Shown here: in pieces, positions 41,279-50,179 of the stretch
Numbering within the stretch: position 1 is the stretch's first letter
Layout of the letters: every line of letters begins with the position of its first letter
DNA from: Streptomyces sp. IMTB 2501
Lineage (GTDB): Bacteria; Actinomycetota; Actinomycetes; Streptomycetales; Streptomycetaceae
Length of the DNA stretch: 64,000 nucleotides
Reading direction: 5' to 3'
Assembly: GCF_001953885.1 (NCBI RefSeq)
Contig: NZ_MQUS01000023.1
Coordinates: 93,149-157,148, forward strand
The notes under the pieces: generated by a model
Told to the model about the DNA's origin: nothing
The model's database searches: none
The model's input: the letters and a program-made list of their open reading frames with translations, nothing else
Position numbers and translations under genes: made by a program

Positions 41279-42447
41279 AGCGCGGCTTCCGCCCGAGACG
41301 GCACGGGTAGCGTCCTGTCCGTGGTCTGCCTGCGGAGAAGGAGCAGGGCGGCGTCGTCGTGCAGCCGGCCGCCCACATGCGCCAGCAGCTCGTCGTGGAG
41401 GGCGGTGAGCGTGCGTACCGGGTCGTCGGACACATGGCGGGGCATGCCTTCGGCCAGCGGATAGAACTCACCGGCGTGATCGCGAGCCTCGGTGACGCCG
41501 TCGGTGTAGAGCAGGAGCTGGTCTCCCGCCGTGAACGACAGATGCTGGAGGCGGGGCGCCTGTCCGGAGAGGGCTCGCAGACCGAGGGGCGGCGCGGGAT
41601 GAGTGGGTTCCACCGGCCTGACGTCGCCTTCGGCGGATATCAGCAGCGGAGGCGCGTGCCCGCAGTTGACGATCTCCAAGTGTCCCGACGGGGGACATCC
41701 GGCGATCACGGCGGTGACGAAGTCGTCCGGGCCGAGGTTGCGGGACAGGCTCCGCTCGATCCTGTCGACGACGGCCAGCAGGTCGGGCTCGTCATAGGCG
41801 GCCTCGCGGAACACGCCGAGCACGAGTGCGGTGGTCCCCACGGCGGGCAGACCCTTGCCGCGCACATCGCCGACGATGAGCCTGACTCCGTACGGAGTGG
41901 GCACCAGGGCGTAGAGGTCCCCACCGATCCGGGCCTCGGCCGCCGCGGCGCTGTAGCGGACGGCCACCTGGAACGGGCCGACGGTCTCCGGAACGGGCAG
42001 CAGCAGTGCCTGCTGGGCGGCCTCGGCGACCGAGCGGACGGCTGCGAGGACCCGTTCACGACGGCCACGCAGAGCGCTGGCCAGACCGCTCGCCGCGGTG
42101 ACGGCCAGCAGGGCGGACAGTACGGCCGCCATCTCGCTGGCGGGAACCCCGTGCTCGTAGCCCAGCGTCGCGCCCAGCGCGGCGGCGAGGAGCCCGACGC
42201 CCAGTACACCGCGCGGCCCGTTGGTGGCGGCGGCCAGCGCGGGTCCGGCCGCCAGCAGCGGAAGCCAGGCCCCTCCGACGATGTCGACGAATACCACGAC
42301 GGCGACGACCACAACGGGCAGCACGCACGTTCCGGGGGCCAGGTGCCCGGCGGCACACTGGCGGACCGATTCCCGGGCCCCCGCCACACGGTCCCTGAAC
42401 AACTCCATCCACGCGTGGTCGCCGCCGTGATGTCGAGCCTGGCTCAT
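41275..42447 (-). CDS. SpoIIE-type PP2C phosphatase with N-terminal membrane domain
   Basis: 390 residues. Helices VLPVVVVAVVVFVDIVGGAW, LPLLAAGPALAAATNGP and MAAVLSALLAVTAASGLASA make a membrane anchor. The catalytic domain has the metal ligands in RIGGDLYALVP, LIVGDVRGKGLPAVG, LLLYTDGVTEARD and DDAALLLL. Such enzymes dephosphorylate anti-sigma-factor antagonists. Its stop overlaps that of the convergent HATPase gene by four bases. Confidence 0.9.
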   Translation of the reverse strand: MSQARHHGGDHAWMELFRDRVAGARESVRQCAAGHLAPGTCVLPVVVVAVVVFVDIVGGAWLPLLAAGPALAAATNGPRGVLGVGLLAAALGATLGYEHGVPASEMAAVLSALLAVTAASGLASALRGRRERVLAAVRSVAEAAQQALLLPVPETVGPFQVAVRYSAAAAEARIGGDLYALVPTPYGVRLIVGDVRGKGLPAVGTTALVLGVFREAAYDEPDLLAVVDRIERSLSRNLGPDDFVTAVIAGCPPSGHLEIVNCGHAPPLLISAEGDVRPVEPTHPAPPLGLRALSGQAPRLQHLSFTAGDQLLLYTDGVTEARDHAGEFYPLAEGMPRHVSDDPVRTLTALHDELLAHVGGRLHDDAALLLLRRQTTDRTLPVPSRAEAAL

Positions 42448-42545
42448 GCTGTGTCCGTAGTCCTCGCCTGCATGGGATTCACACCCGAAATGTCCGTTTC
42501 ATCAAGCAAACGGGCTGGGTATGGGCAGCCACAAGGAGCGGAATT

Positions 42546-43304
42546 TCAGATAGTGAGCGAGAGACTTCTGGTCACGCGGCTCGCGACGGGAAGCATGCGC
42601 GCCCGGATCTCCTGCAGCTGGGCCTGCCGCTCCACCGGCAGAGACACTCCCAGCGAGCCGAGCGTGTCCCCGCTGTAGACCGGCACGGCAACGCACACGG
42701 TGCCGAGCGCGTACTCCTCCAGATCCGTGACGGCCGGTGCCAAGGGGGACGACTCGATCCTGCGCAGCAGTTCCGGAACGCTGGTGATCGTCCGTGGTGT
42801 GAGATCGGCCAGGTGGTGCCTGGACAGATAGTCCTGGCGGGAGTCCTGGTCCAGCTCGCGCAGTACGGACTTGCCCAGGGCGGTGGCATGCCCGGCGTCC
42901 TCGAACCCCACCCACAGATCCACCCGGGGTGTACGGGGGCCGTCGACGATCTCGGCGACCCGGATCTCGCCGTCCTCGTAGAAGGTGAGGTAGGTGGCGG
43001 TGGAGAGCTCGTCCCGGAGGGCCGCGAGCGCCGGGCGGACCCGGCTGAGCAGCGTCTGAGCGCGGCCCGCCGAACGCAGGGAATGCAGTTTGTCGCCCAG
43101 GACGAAGCCGCCGTCGTCCAGTTTCCTTACGTATCCGTCGTGCACCAGGGTGCGCAGCAGGTGATAGGCGGTGGCCAGGGGCAGCTCCGTCTCGCGTGCC
43201 AGCTGTTTCGCCGGCGCGCCGTTCTCGTGCGCGCTTACCGCCTCCAGCAACCGGCAGGCCCGCTGCACGGACGTGATGAGCGTGGGGCCGTCCTGAGCGC
43301 CCAT
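42546..43304 (-). CDS. IclR-family transcriptional regulator
   Basis: 252 residues. The HTH is APAKQLARETELPLATAYHL after SVQRACRLLEAVSAHENG; the effector domain shows ATALGKSVLRELDQDSRQDY, LSRHHLADLTPRTITSV, EYALGTVCVAVPVYSGDTLG. Its target is not clear: downstream on the same strand, 98 bp away, is the PP2C phosphatase, which is an unusual partner, and upstream is an SDR remnant. The ligand is unknown. Confidence 0.88.
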   Translation of the reverse strand: MGAQDGPTLITSVQRACRLLEAVSAHENGAPAKQLARETELPLATAYHLLRTLVHDGYVRKLDDGGFVLGDKLHSLRSAGRAQTLLSRVRPALAALRDELSTATYLTFYEDGEIRVAEIVDGPRTPRVDLWVGFEDAGHATALGKSVLRELDQDSRQDYLSRHHLADLTPRTITSVPELLRRIESSPLAPAVTDLEEYALGTVCVAVPVYSGDTLGSLGVSLPVERQAQLQEIRARMLPVASRVTRSLSLTI

Positions 43305-43572
43305 AGGACCAGACTGCGCCGGGCGCGTTGCACGAGCAAGGCCATGGGGTTCCAGTAGAGGAACGGTAGTCCGTAGCGCTTGAGGTACGACATGTCCCGG
43401 CGTTCATGTGTCGAGTCGATGAGCACGGAACACCCTCGCGTCGTCGGGGTGGACCGGTGCGCGTGTCGTCCAGAGGCGTCTGATCGCCTTCGCATCCGCG
43501 GGGTGATGCGTCGAAGGGGCCAGGTGTCGGTCGGGAGAGTGCTGCTGGATCGTGTTTCGGCTGGTGAGGGGG

Positions 43573-43740
43573 TCAGCGAGTGGTGTAGCCGCCATTGATG
43601 AACAGGGTCTGGCCATTGGCCCACCAGCCGTCGGTGAGGAGGTGGCGTACCCATGGGACGATGTCGTTGATCTTGGTGAGGTCGCCGTTCATGGCTGAGG
43701 ACTTGTGGTAGGCGATGGAGTCGTCGTCCTCGGCGGCCTG
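43573..43740 (-). pseudogene. SDR oxidoreductase C-terminal remnant
   Basis: Minus strand: DSIAYHKSSAMNGDLTKIND, IVPWVRHLLTDGWWANGQTL, FINGGYTTR and a stop. The W-x-x-G-Q-x-x-x-x-x-G-G-Y-T-x-R end is that of SDR oxidoreductases. The Rossmann part with the TGxxxGxG loop is missing, and the start of the fragment coincides with unrelated DNA. Confidence 0.75.
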
Positions 43741-43990
43741 GTGCCGGCCGACGGCCGGGTGGGCGGCCGCCGTGCTCATCCGCTCGTGCAGCGGCGGCAA
43801 AACCTCATGGTGGCCTCCGCGGAAATCCATGGCGCGGTTGGGGCATCTGCGCCGGGCGCCGCGCTCGACGGCTTATGTGATCTGCGGGCCCGTCCCAGTG
43901 GGCTGGTGTCTCCCGCATGGGGCGCAGTCAGTACCCTCCCGCTGGAGCCCGTCACGGCCGGTGGGAAGGCTCGGACCGGATTTCGGCGGT

Positions 43991-44418
43991 AGCGATCAGC
44001 CGGCGGCGAGGCGCTGCGGAACACGCCGGGGCTCGGGGAACCGGCCTTGCCCGTTCCCGCACCGGTCGCCGCCTTGCTGCTGGAGTGCATCGCGAACCGG
44101 GACGACATGAACACAGCCACGACCCCGGCATCCCGCTGGCTCTTCCCCGGCTGCCGAGCCGGTCAGCCGTTCCGGCCCGACCACCTGTCCGCGCTCCTGA
44201 ACAAGGTGGGGGTTTCCGCCACCGCTGCCCGAGGCGTCACCATCCGCCGGAAACTCCTCGAACTTCCTGCCCCTGCCGTCGCGGACGCTCTCGGCTGCCA
44301 CGACAAGACCACCGCCCGGCTCCGCGACGAGACCGGTGAGACATGGAGCCGATACGCCCCGGGGGATCACGCAAGGTCACCAGCGGGCTGGGTTCCTCGG
44401 GCAACCGGCGACAGCTGA
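43991..44418 (+). pseudogene. Phage-type integrase/recombinase C-terminal remnant
   Basis: The + strand reads LRNTPGLGEPALPVPAPVAA, LLLECIANRDDMNTATTPAS, RWLFPGCRAGQPFRPDHLSA, LLNKVGVSATAARGVTIRRK and LLELPAPAVADALGCHDKTT, ARLRDETGETWSRYAPGDHA. This is the C-terminal region of a streptomycete tyrosine-type site-specific integrase: AxAlGyHdkTT...g.tWsRYapGdH, with the candidate catalytic Tyr in SRYAPG. The N-terminal SAM-like domain is missing, and a TAG precedes the remnant. Confidence 0.65.
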
Positions 44419-44649
44419 GTTACGGGAACCCACCAGCAGACCGGTGTCGGGCTTGATCCAGTGTCGGCGGGTTGTCGGCGGTGGTCGGTGATCTGTCGGC
44501 GACCTGTCGGTGGCTGCCGGGACATTGGAGCTGGTCGGCGTCGGCCATCGACGGCACCGGCATCGCATCGTCCCGACTTACGGGAACGGCGCTCCAGGCG
44601 TGACCTGCCGGGTGTCCGCCCAGCGGTCCACGATCAGGAAGGAAGCACC

Positions 44650-45771
44650 ATGACCACTGACGTCATGATCATCGGCGCCGGGCTCGGCGGCCTCACGCTC
44701 GCCCGCGTTCTGCACGTCCACGGAATACCGGCCACGGTCTACGAGGCGGAGCCCTCCCCGGCTGCGCGTTCGCAGGGCGGGATGCTCGACATCCACGACT
44801 ACAACGGGCAACTCGCCCTTGAAGCAGCCGACTTGATGGACCAGTTCCGTTGCCTCATCCTGGCGGGCCGCCAGGCAATGCGGGTCCTCGACCCGGACGG
44901 GACCGTCCTGTTCGACAAAGCCGACGACGGCACGGGCGGACGCCCCGAGGTGCAACGCGGCGAACTGCGACAGACACTGCTCGACTCACTCCCGACCGGC
45001 ACCGTCCGGTGGGGGCGCAAAGCCAGCAGCACCCGTGCCCTCGGCGAGGGCCGCCACGAGGTGACCTTCTCCGACGGCACCACCGTGGCCACGAGCCTCC
45101 TGGTCGGCGCGGACGGCGCGTGGTCACGTGTCCGGCCACTGCTCTCCACCGCCACACCCGAGTACATCGGCAAGTCGGTCGTCGAGACCTACCTGTTCGA
45201 CGCCGACACCCGGCACCCAGCCATCGCGAAAGCGGTCGGCGGCGGGTCGATGATCGCGCCCACGCCGGGCAGGGAGATCTTCGCCCACCGGGAAAGGGGC
45301 GACACCCTGCACGCCTACGTGGGGCTGTCCGAACCGTGGGACTGGTTCGACGCCATCGATTTCACCGATGCCGCCGCAGCCACCGCCCGAATCGCGGCAG
45401 AGTTCGACGGCTGGGCGCCGGAGCTGACCGCCCTGATCACCGACAGTGACGCAACACCGGTCCTGCGCCCCCTCTACGCCCTGCCGACCGGGCACCGATG
45501 GGACCGGGTGCCGGGGGTGACCCTGCTCGGCGACGCCGCCCACCTCGCGGCCCCGAACGGCGAGGGCGCCAACCTGGCCATGCTCGACGGCGCCGAACTC
45601 GGCAAGGCCCTCGCCGCGCACCCCGACGACATCGAGGCCGCGCTCACGGAGCACGAGCAGGCCATGTTCCGCCGCAGCACCGAGGCCGCCGAGGCCCACG
45701 GGATCGACTTCGACAACAACACAGCCCAGGGCCTGGCCACAGCGTTCACCCGACATGCGCAAGCCCAATAG
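44650..45771 (+). CDS. FAD-dependent monooxygenase (TetX/aromatic hydroxylase type)
   Basis: 373 residues. The dinucleotide-binding motif MIIGAGLGGLTLARVLHVHG (GxGxxG) opens the protein; the second FAD motif is LLVGADGAWSRVRPLL (DG) and the third GVTLLGDAAHLAAPNGEGAN (GD). These mark group A flavoprotein monooxygenases such as TetX and aromatic hydroxylases. ATG 44650 follows GGAAGGAAG. The substrate is unknown; a role in resistance or catabolism is possible. It is intact between two remnants. Confidence 0.9.
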   Translation: MTTDVMIIGAGLGGLTLARVLHVHGIPATVYEAEPSPAARSQGGMLDIHDYNGQLALEAADLMDQFRCLILAGRQAMRVLDPDGTVLFDKADDGTGGRPEVQRGELRQTLLDSLPTGTVRWGRKASSTRALGEGRHEVTFSDGTTVATSLLVGADGAWSRVRPLLSTATPEYIGKSVVETYLFDADTRHPAIAKAVGGGSMIAPTPGREIFAHRERGDTLHAYVGLSEPWDWFDAIDFTDAAAATARIAAEFDGWAPELTALITDSDATPVLRPLYALPTGHRWDRVPGVTLLGDAAHLAAPNGEGANLAMLDGAELGKALAAHPDDIEAALTEHEQAMFRRSTEAAEAHGIDFDNNTAQGLATAFTRHAQAQ

Positions 45772-45788
45772 CTGATCGTTGCAGGGGC

Positions 45789-45956
45789 GTGCGCTTGGAG
45801 CCGGGCGGGCGATGGCACGTCCATGCGCCGCACGGGCTCTCCGACGTGTTCAATCTCGTCGTGCGCCCCCATCCGGTGCTTGCCCCGCGCGAGGTGTACG
45901 AAGCCGGGACAGCTCGCTGGCGACAGGCGTGGCCCGAGCTGATCGTGCTCGGCTGA
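45789..45956 (+). pseudogene. Nucleotidyltransferase-family C-terminal remnant
   Basis: The + strand reads VRLEPGGRWHVHAPHGLSDV, FNLVVRPHPVLAPREVYEAG and TARWRQAWPELIVLG, then a stop. The HAPHGLxDvfnlvVRPnpvlAPrevyeakaaRWr..WPeL pattern is that of the small nucleotidyltransferase family common in actinomycetes. Only the last 55 residues are present, starting 17 bp after the monooxygenase stop. Confidence 0.75.
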
Positions 45957-46024
45957 CCTTCGGCGTCGACCATCCTGACGCCGTCTTCATCCTGATGTGC
46001 GGAGTCGACGCAGGCAGATGATGC

Positions 46025-46635
46025 TGCACGCGAGTTGGAGCAGCCCGGGGGCGGGGATGAAGTGGTGGATGGAGTCGGGAGAAAGCGCGCTCGACGACCC
46101 AGCGCACCTCGCCCAGTCCGGATCCGTGGGCGAGGCCGTGTCGGGCGATCATCGGCTTGATGGCGCGCTCCCCGGATTGGCCGGACCGTGTTCAGTAGCG
46201 GCAGGAGCTGGGTGACGTCATGGCGGTTGCCTCCGGTGAGCGTGACGGCGGGCGGAGTTCCGTGGCGGTCGGGACAAGCGCGGTCGATGGGTGCGGGGCC
46301 GACGTGGTCCCCGTTTGAGGGCCCGGACGTGGGACGCGTCCACGGCGCAATCGTCGGGGTCCAGCAGGTCCGAGCGGCGCAGCTCGATCAGTGGCGCAGC
46401 GTGCAGACGAGGACAGACACCAGCATCGGTCCAGTCCCGCAGCCGGCGCCACGCGGTTGCCCCGGAGCAGCCGACGGTCTCGGCGGGGACGTCACGCCGG
46501 GCGACACCCGTGCGCAGCACGCACATGATCCCCGCGAGAGCCGCCCGGTCCGAAACGCGCAAGCGCCCAGGTAACGGTGACGCCGCTCGGGAGCGGCCGG
46601 CAGCAGTGGAGCTGTGCGCTCCACAGTTCATCCGG
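46025..46635 (-). pseudogene. IS5-family transposase remnant
   Basis: The minus strand reads RLRVSDRAALAGIMCVLRTG, VARRDVPAETVGCSGATAWR and RLRDWTDAGVCPRLHAAPLI, then LTGGNRHDVTQLLPLL in a second frame, then MIARHGLAHGSGLGEVRWVV and ERAFSRLH in a third. This is the order in IS5 (IS1647-like) DDE transposases, with frameshifts and most of the DDE core missing. It is flanked by the nucleotidyltransferase remnant and the phosphoesterase gene. Confidence 0.85.
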
Positions 46636-46716
46636 CCCAATTCCCGCTCCGCTCATGGCTGGCGAGCGTGGCGCCGATCGCCGGCAATACGGATGCGGCG
46701 ACGCGTCTTCCCTTGC

Positions 46717-47706
46717 TCATGCCAGCCTCGTGTCCTTGATCGCCAGCTCCCGGTCGCCCTGCCGGTAGCCCACGGTGCGAATGCCCAGCGCGGCCTTGAG
46801 CTGTCGGGCGGGCACGACCTGGGGAGTGGGGGCGGGGGCGCGGCTCGGCTTCGGCAGCGGGTAGGCCGTGGTGGTGGCAGAGTGGAAGGTGATGTTGCCC
46901 TCTGTCTTGGTGAACAGTTGGTGGACGTGCCCGTTGAGACAGGTCACCGATGAGAAACGGCGCAGGAGCGCAATCACCTTCAACGCGTCGTCCGTGCTCC
47001 AGCCCCACTGGGGGTACATGGCGAACAGCGGGATGTGACTGAAGACCACGACGGGGGTGTCCGATGACAGTCCCGCCAGGTCGTTGCGTACGAAGTCGAT
47101 CTGCTCGGTGCCGAGGTGGCCCAGCTTTTCCAGGCTCAGCGTGTTGACCAGGGCGATGAAGTGCACTCCGTGAGTGTCGAAGCTGTACCAGCCGTCGCCG
47201 AGCGTGCCCTTGCCGAAGATGTGCCGGTACGCGCGGCCCGCATCGCCGATGGAGTCGTGCTCACCGGGCACGGTGAAGACGCGGTCCGTGCTCAGCCCGG
47301 TCAGCATCTGCCTGACCTGGTCGAACTGGTCCGCCGTGGACAGGTGTGTCAGGTCGCCGCTGTGCATGACGAAATCGGGCCGGAAGCCGAGTGCGTTGAC
47401 CTGGCGGATCGCTTCGGTGAACGAGCCGACCACGTCCATGTTCGCCGGCCCGTGGAAGCCGATGTGGCTGTCGGAGACCTGCACGAACCGCAGCGAGCCG
47501 CTGGTTCCTGTGGCTGCCTCGGCGCTGGTGCCCCGGGAGTCAGCGATGTGGCTGATCACCTCTCCGCCGGCCACTGTCAGCACGACGGCCCCGCCGAACC
47601 ATCCTGCGTGGCGGATGAGTTGACGCCGTGTCATGCCGTGTTCCCCGGTGGGCTGGTCGGCGGCGCCGCCCGGGACTGGACCCTGAGTGTCACGGTACCC
47701 GGTCAT
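46717..47706 (-). CDS. Tat-exported calcineurin-like metallophosphoesterase
   Basis: 329 residues. The signal is Tat-like (MTRRQLIRHAGWFGGAVVLT). Metal-ligand blocks appear in order: FVQVSDSHIGFHG (D-x-H), DFVMHSGDLTHLS (GD), FTVPGEHDSIGD (the usual GNHD is GEHD here), VVFSHIPLF and LNGHVHQLF (GHxH). The GEHD variant recurs in exported members. The start ATGA overlaps the cupredoxin stop, so the two are translated together and may both act outside the membrane. Confidence 0.9.
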   Translation of the reverse strand: MTGYRDTQGPVPGGAADQPTGEHGMTRRQLIRHAGWFGGAVVLTVAGGEVISHIADSRGTSAEAATGTSGSLRFVQVSDSHIGFHGPANMDVVGSFTEAIRQVNALGFRPDFVMHSGDLTHLSTADQFDQVRQMLTGLSTDRVFTVPGEHDSIGDAGRAYRHIFGKGTLGDGWYSFDTHGVHFIALVNTLSLEKLGHLGTEQIDFVRNDLAGLSSDTPVVVFSHIPLFAMYPQWGWSTDDALKVIALLRRFSSVTCLNGHVHQLFTKTEGNITFHSATTTAYPLPKPSRAPAPTPQVVPARQLKAALGIRTVGYRQGDRELAIKDTRLA

Positions 47707-48242
47707 CGGGTCACCTCCACCTTGGCCGTCATGAAGGGATGGATGGTGCAGAGATAGGCGTAGGTGCCCGGCTTGGTGAACTGGTAGCTGTAGGCGGCGT
47801 GGGTGGCCAGAGCGGGCGAGTGCAGCGGCCCACCCGATCCGGCGCTGGTGACGGTGTGGGCGTCGGTGTCCTGGTTGGTCCAGGTCACCGTCGTGCCCAC
47901 TTTGACCTTCAGCGTGGTCGGGGAGAACGCGAAGTTCTTGATCGCCACAGAGTCTCCGGTCACCGGCGCATCAGCTGTGCCCGTCTTCGTCGAGCTCATG
48001 GGCATGCTCATGCCGGGTATCGGCGAGGCGCCGGGCGCGGTGCTCGTCGCATGTCCTGGCGCGGAGGCACCGGGCATCCCGGCCACCTGCCGCTGACCAG
48101 GGCCGGGCGTGATGGCACCGGCTGCGGTGGAGTGTGGGGACTGGCCGCACGCGCTGAGGAGTCCCAGGGCGGCTGCCGTCACAGCTGCCATCCCGGCCGC
48201 GACGCGTGATCGCCGGCCGGCATGACCAAAGTTCGGGTACAT
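47703..48242 (-). CDS. Cupredoxin-domain lipoprotein
   Basis: 179 residues. The signal ends in a lipobox LGLLSAC, followed by a Pro/Ser/Met-rich linker (PIPGMSMPMSST, a possible copper-binding Met stretch). The cupredoxin domain reads NFAFSPTTLKVKVGTTVTWT, DTDAHTVTSAG and YAYLCTIHPFMTAKVEV: His in DAHTV, and C-x-x-H-x-x-M near the end, the complete type 1 copper site. Starts with ATG 48242 (GAGGAAC upstream). It is divergent from an ECF sigma gene and coupled to a phosphoesterase. Confidence 0.92.
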   Translation of the reverse strand: MYPNFGHAGRRSRVAAGMAAVTAAALGLLSACGQSPHSTAAGAITPGPGQRQVAGMPGASAPGHATSTAPGASPIPGMSMPMSSTKTGTADAPVTGDSVAIKNFAFSPTTLKVKVGTTVTWTNQDTDAHTVTSAGSGGPLHSPALATHAAYSYQFTKPGTYAYLCTIHPFMTAKVEVTR

Positions 48243-48560
48243 GGTGTTTGTTCCTCGCCGGTCAGGAAGAGGGGGAAGGTGGCGGCCGAGTACTCGCGAC
48301 CGTCCGAGGGACGCGGGATCCGCGTTGTGACGGCCGTGCGTCCCGCAACGGGCCCGGCGGGCGGGGGTGATGTCGCGGCGGCAGTGCATTGACGCCTGTC
48401 GGCGATTTGCCGTGTATCTCGGCTCTTGCCCGACTTCACGGGCAACGGTGCCGCTCGGTTCAACCGATACACGCCTTTATTCCACTTTCTTTGTGATCTC
48501 CTCAGGCTGGGTCGGTCGCTACAGGCGTCACATGGCACGCGGGACGACAAAAGAACGTAT
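48243..48560. other. Divergent promoter region between cupredoxin and sigma factor genes
   Basis: No gene recognised. It holds the two opposed promoters; AT-rich stretches around 48470-48500 and 48545-48590 may be -10 areas. Control of the cupredoxin operon by the sigma factor is likely from layout only. Confidence 0.45.
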
Positions 48561-49181
48561 ATGCGTAATGATCGATTTATGCCATGGAGTGCCCGCAAAC
48601 GTGGCCAAACAACTGATACGGATCGTTCCGCGCGCCGTGTCTCTGATGCAGGGACCATTTCGGCCACGGACGAGGAACTGATCCGCGCTCTGTATGCCGA
48701 GCACGCGGGTCCCCTGTTCCACTACGTGCTGCGCCTGACGTCAGGAGACCGGCAGTGGGCCGAGGATGTCGTACAGGAGACGCTGCTGCGGGCGTGGCAG
48801 CACCCCACCGCGTTCGAACCCCGACGCGGTCCTGCCCGGGCCTGGCTGTTCACCGTCGCCCGGCACCTGGTCATCGACGCCCACCGAGCCCGGAGGGCCA
48901 GGCCGGCGGAGACTGGCGGCGAGGCCCTGGAGCGGGCCGCCGAGCAGACCGTGGGCGAGGACCAGATCGAGCAGGCACTGCAGAGCTGGGCGGTGGCCGA
49001 CGCCCTCCGGACGCTGTCCCCGGAACACCGCGCCGTACTGGTCGAGACCTACTACCGGGGCCGGACCATGGCGGAGGCCGCGGGCGTGCTGGGCATCCCG
49101 CTGGGCACAGTCAAGTCGCGGACGTACTACGCCCTGCACGCCCTCCGGCTCGCGCTGCAGGAACGAGGCATCGAGCCATGA
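48561..49181 (+). CDS. ECF RNA polymerase sigma factor (SigK/SigL-like)
   Basis: 206 residues from ATG 48561; earlier in-frame starts exist, but homologues begin near ELIRALYAEHAGPLF. Region 2 is LYAEHAGPLFHYVLRLTSGD, AEDVVQETLLRAWQHP and RAWLFTVARHLVIDAHRARR; region 4 is LRTLSPEHRAVLVETYYRGR with MAEAAGVLGIPLGTVKSRTY and YALHALRLAL. It pairs with the anti-sigma gene that follows after 25 bp and is divergent from the cupredoxin-phosphoesterase pair, a layout that suggests they are its regulon. Confidence 0.92.
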   Translation: MRNDRFMPWSARKRGQTTDTDRSARRVSDAGTISATDEELIRALYAEHAGPLFHYVLRLTSGDRQWAEDVVQETLLRAWQHPTAFEPRRGPARAWLFTVARHLVIDAHRARRARPAETGGEALERAAEQTVGEDQIEQALQSWAVADALRTLSPEHRAVLVETYYRGRTMAEAAGVLGIPLGTVKSRTYYALHALRLALQERGIEP

Positions 49182-49206
49182 CCGAGGCATGGAGGAGGTG
49201 CCGGCC

Positions 49207-49998
49207 GTGAACACGGACCACGACGCCGTGCGGATGGCGCTGGGAGGGTACGTCCTGGGCGCGCTGTCCCCGGCCGAAATGGAACAGGTGCGCGCCCACC
49301 TGGCGACATGTGACGCATGCCGGGCGGAGCACGAGCAGCTGGCCGGACTGCCGTCGTTGCTCGCGATGGTCACAGCGGCCGAAGCGGCAGGCCAGACGGC
49401 TCCCGCCGGCACCGAGGACCTGGCCGGACGTTTGGTGCGGCGGGCAGCCGAGAGCACGCAGGGGGCACCGCAGGCACCGTCCGGCATGTCCACGGCGCCG
49501 CGGGCTCCCGAGGCAGGGATGATCGACACGATGCTCCAGCAGGCCGCGGCCAGGCGCCGCAGGACCTGGCGGTTGCAACTGATGGGCGCGGCAGCCTCCC
49601 TGATGCTGGTCGCGGCGGCGGCAGTCGGCGGCACCTGGCTGGCGACCAGCACATCCGTGACAAGCGAGGGTAAACAGCCCGGACCTGCTGCACCGACTCC
49701 GTCGCGCACCTTCTCCGGAAACGATTCGACCACCGGCGTCACCGCCTTGGTGAAGGTCTTCCCCTCGGCCTGGGGCAGTGTCCTGCAGGTCTCGGCCCAT
49801 GGCGCGCCGGCCGGCGTGATCTGCCGATTGCAGGCAATCGGGCCCGGCGGGACCAGGGCGGACGCAGCGACCTGGCGGGCTGGCGTGTACCCGACCGGAA
49901 CGAAGATTCCAGGGGCGGTCCCCATGGCTCCGGGAGCCATCGAGCGCTTCGAGATCATCGCCGGGAACGGCCAGAAGCTGGTGACGATCCGGGCGTGA
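49207..49998 (+). CDS. ZAS-type anti-sigma factor (RskA-like)
   Basis: 263 residues from GTG 49207, chosen because GGAGGAGG ends 8 bases upstream. The N-terminal anti-sigma zinc motif is MEQVRAHLATCDACRAEH (H-x3-C-x2-C), with ALGGYVLGALSPAE before it. A single membrane helix (LQLMGAAASLMLVAAAAVGG) is followed by an extracytoplasmic RskA-like domain (VTALVKVFPSAWGSVLQVSA, GAIERFEIIAGNGQKLVTIR). It holds the upstream sigma factor inactive at the membrane until an external signal arrives. Confidence 0.9.
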   Translation: MNTDHDAVRMALGGYVLGALSPAEMEQVRAHLATCDACRAEHEQLAGLPSLLAMVTAAEAAGQTAPAGTEDLAGRLVRRAAESTQGAPQAPSGMSTAPRAPEAGMIDTMLQQAAARRRRTWRLQLMGAAASLMLVAAAAVGGTWLATSTSVTSEGKQPGPAAPTPSRTFSGNDSTTGVTALVKVFPSAWGSVLQVSAHGAPAGVICRLQAIGPGGTRADAATWRAGVYPTGTKIPGAVPMAPGAIERFEIIAGNGQKLVTIRA

Positions 49999-50179
49999 GG
50001 TGAGCCGGAAGGCGCCAAGTCGGGAAAAGGTGGGAATCAGTCGAACCGTATGCCACTCGCCGTGCGTATTACCGGATGAGCGCTCACATGCAGGTTCCGG
50101 CGTACCGACCGCCTCCACGTTCTTGGCGGTCCCCACCTTGATCCAAGCTTCCGCTGCCACACAGAAGAGCCAGAAGACC

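Noticed and set aside
43235..43419. Minus-strand start MSYLKRYGLPFLYWNPMALL upstream of the IclR gene
   Set aside because: Looks like a protein N-terminus, but continues into the IclR promoter and coding region in a shadow frame; no ribosome site or domain.
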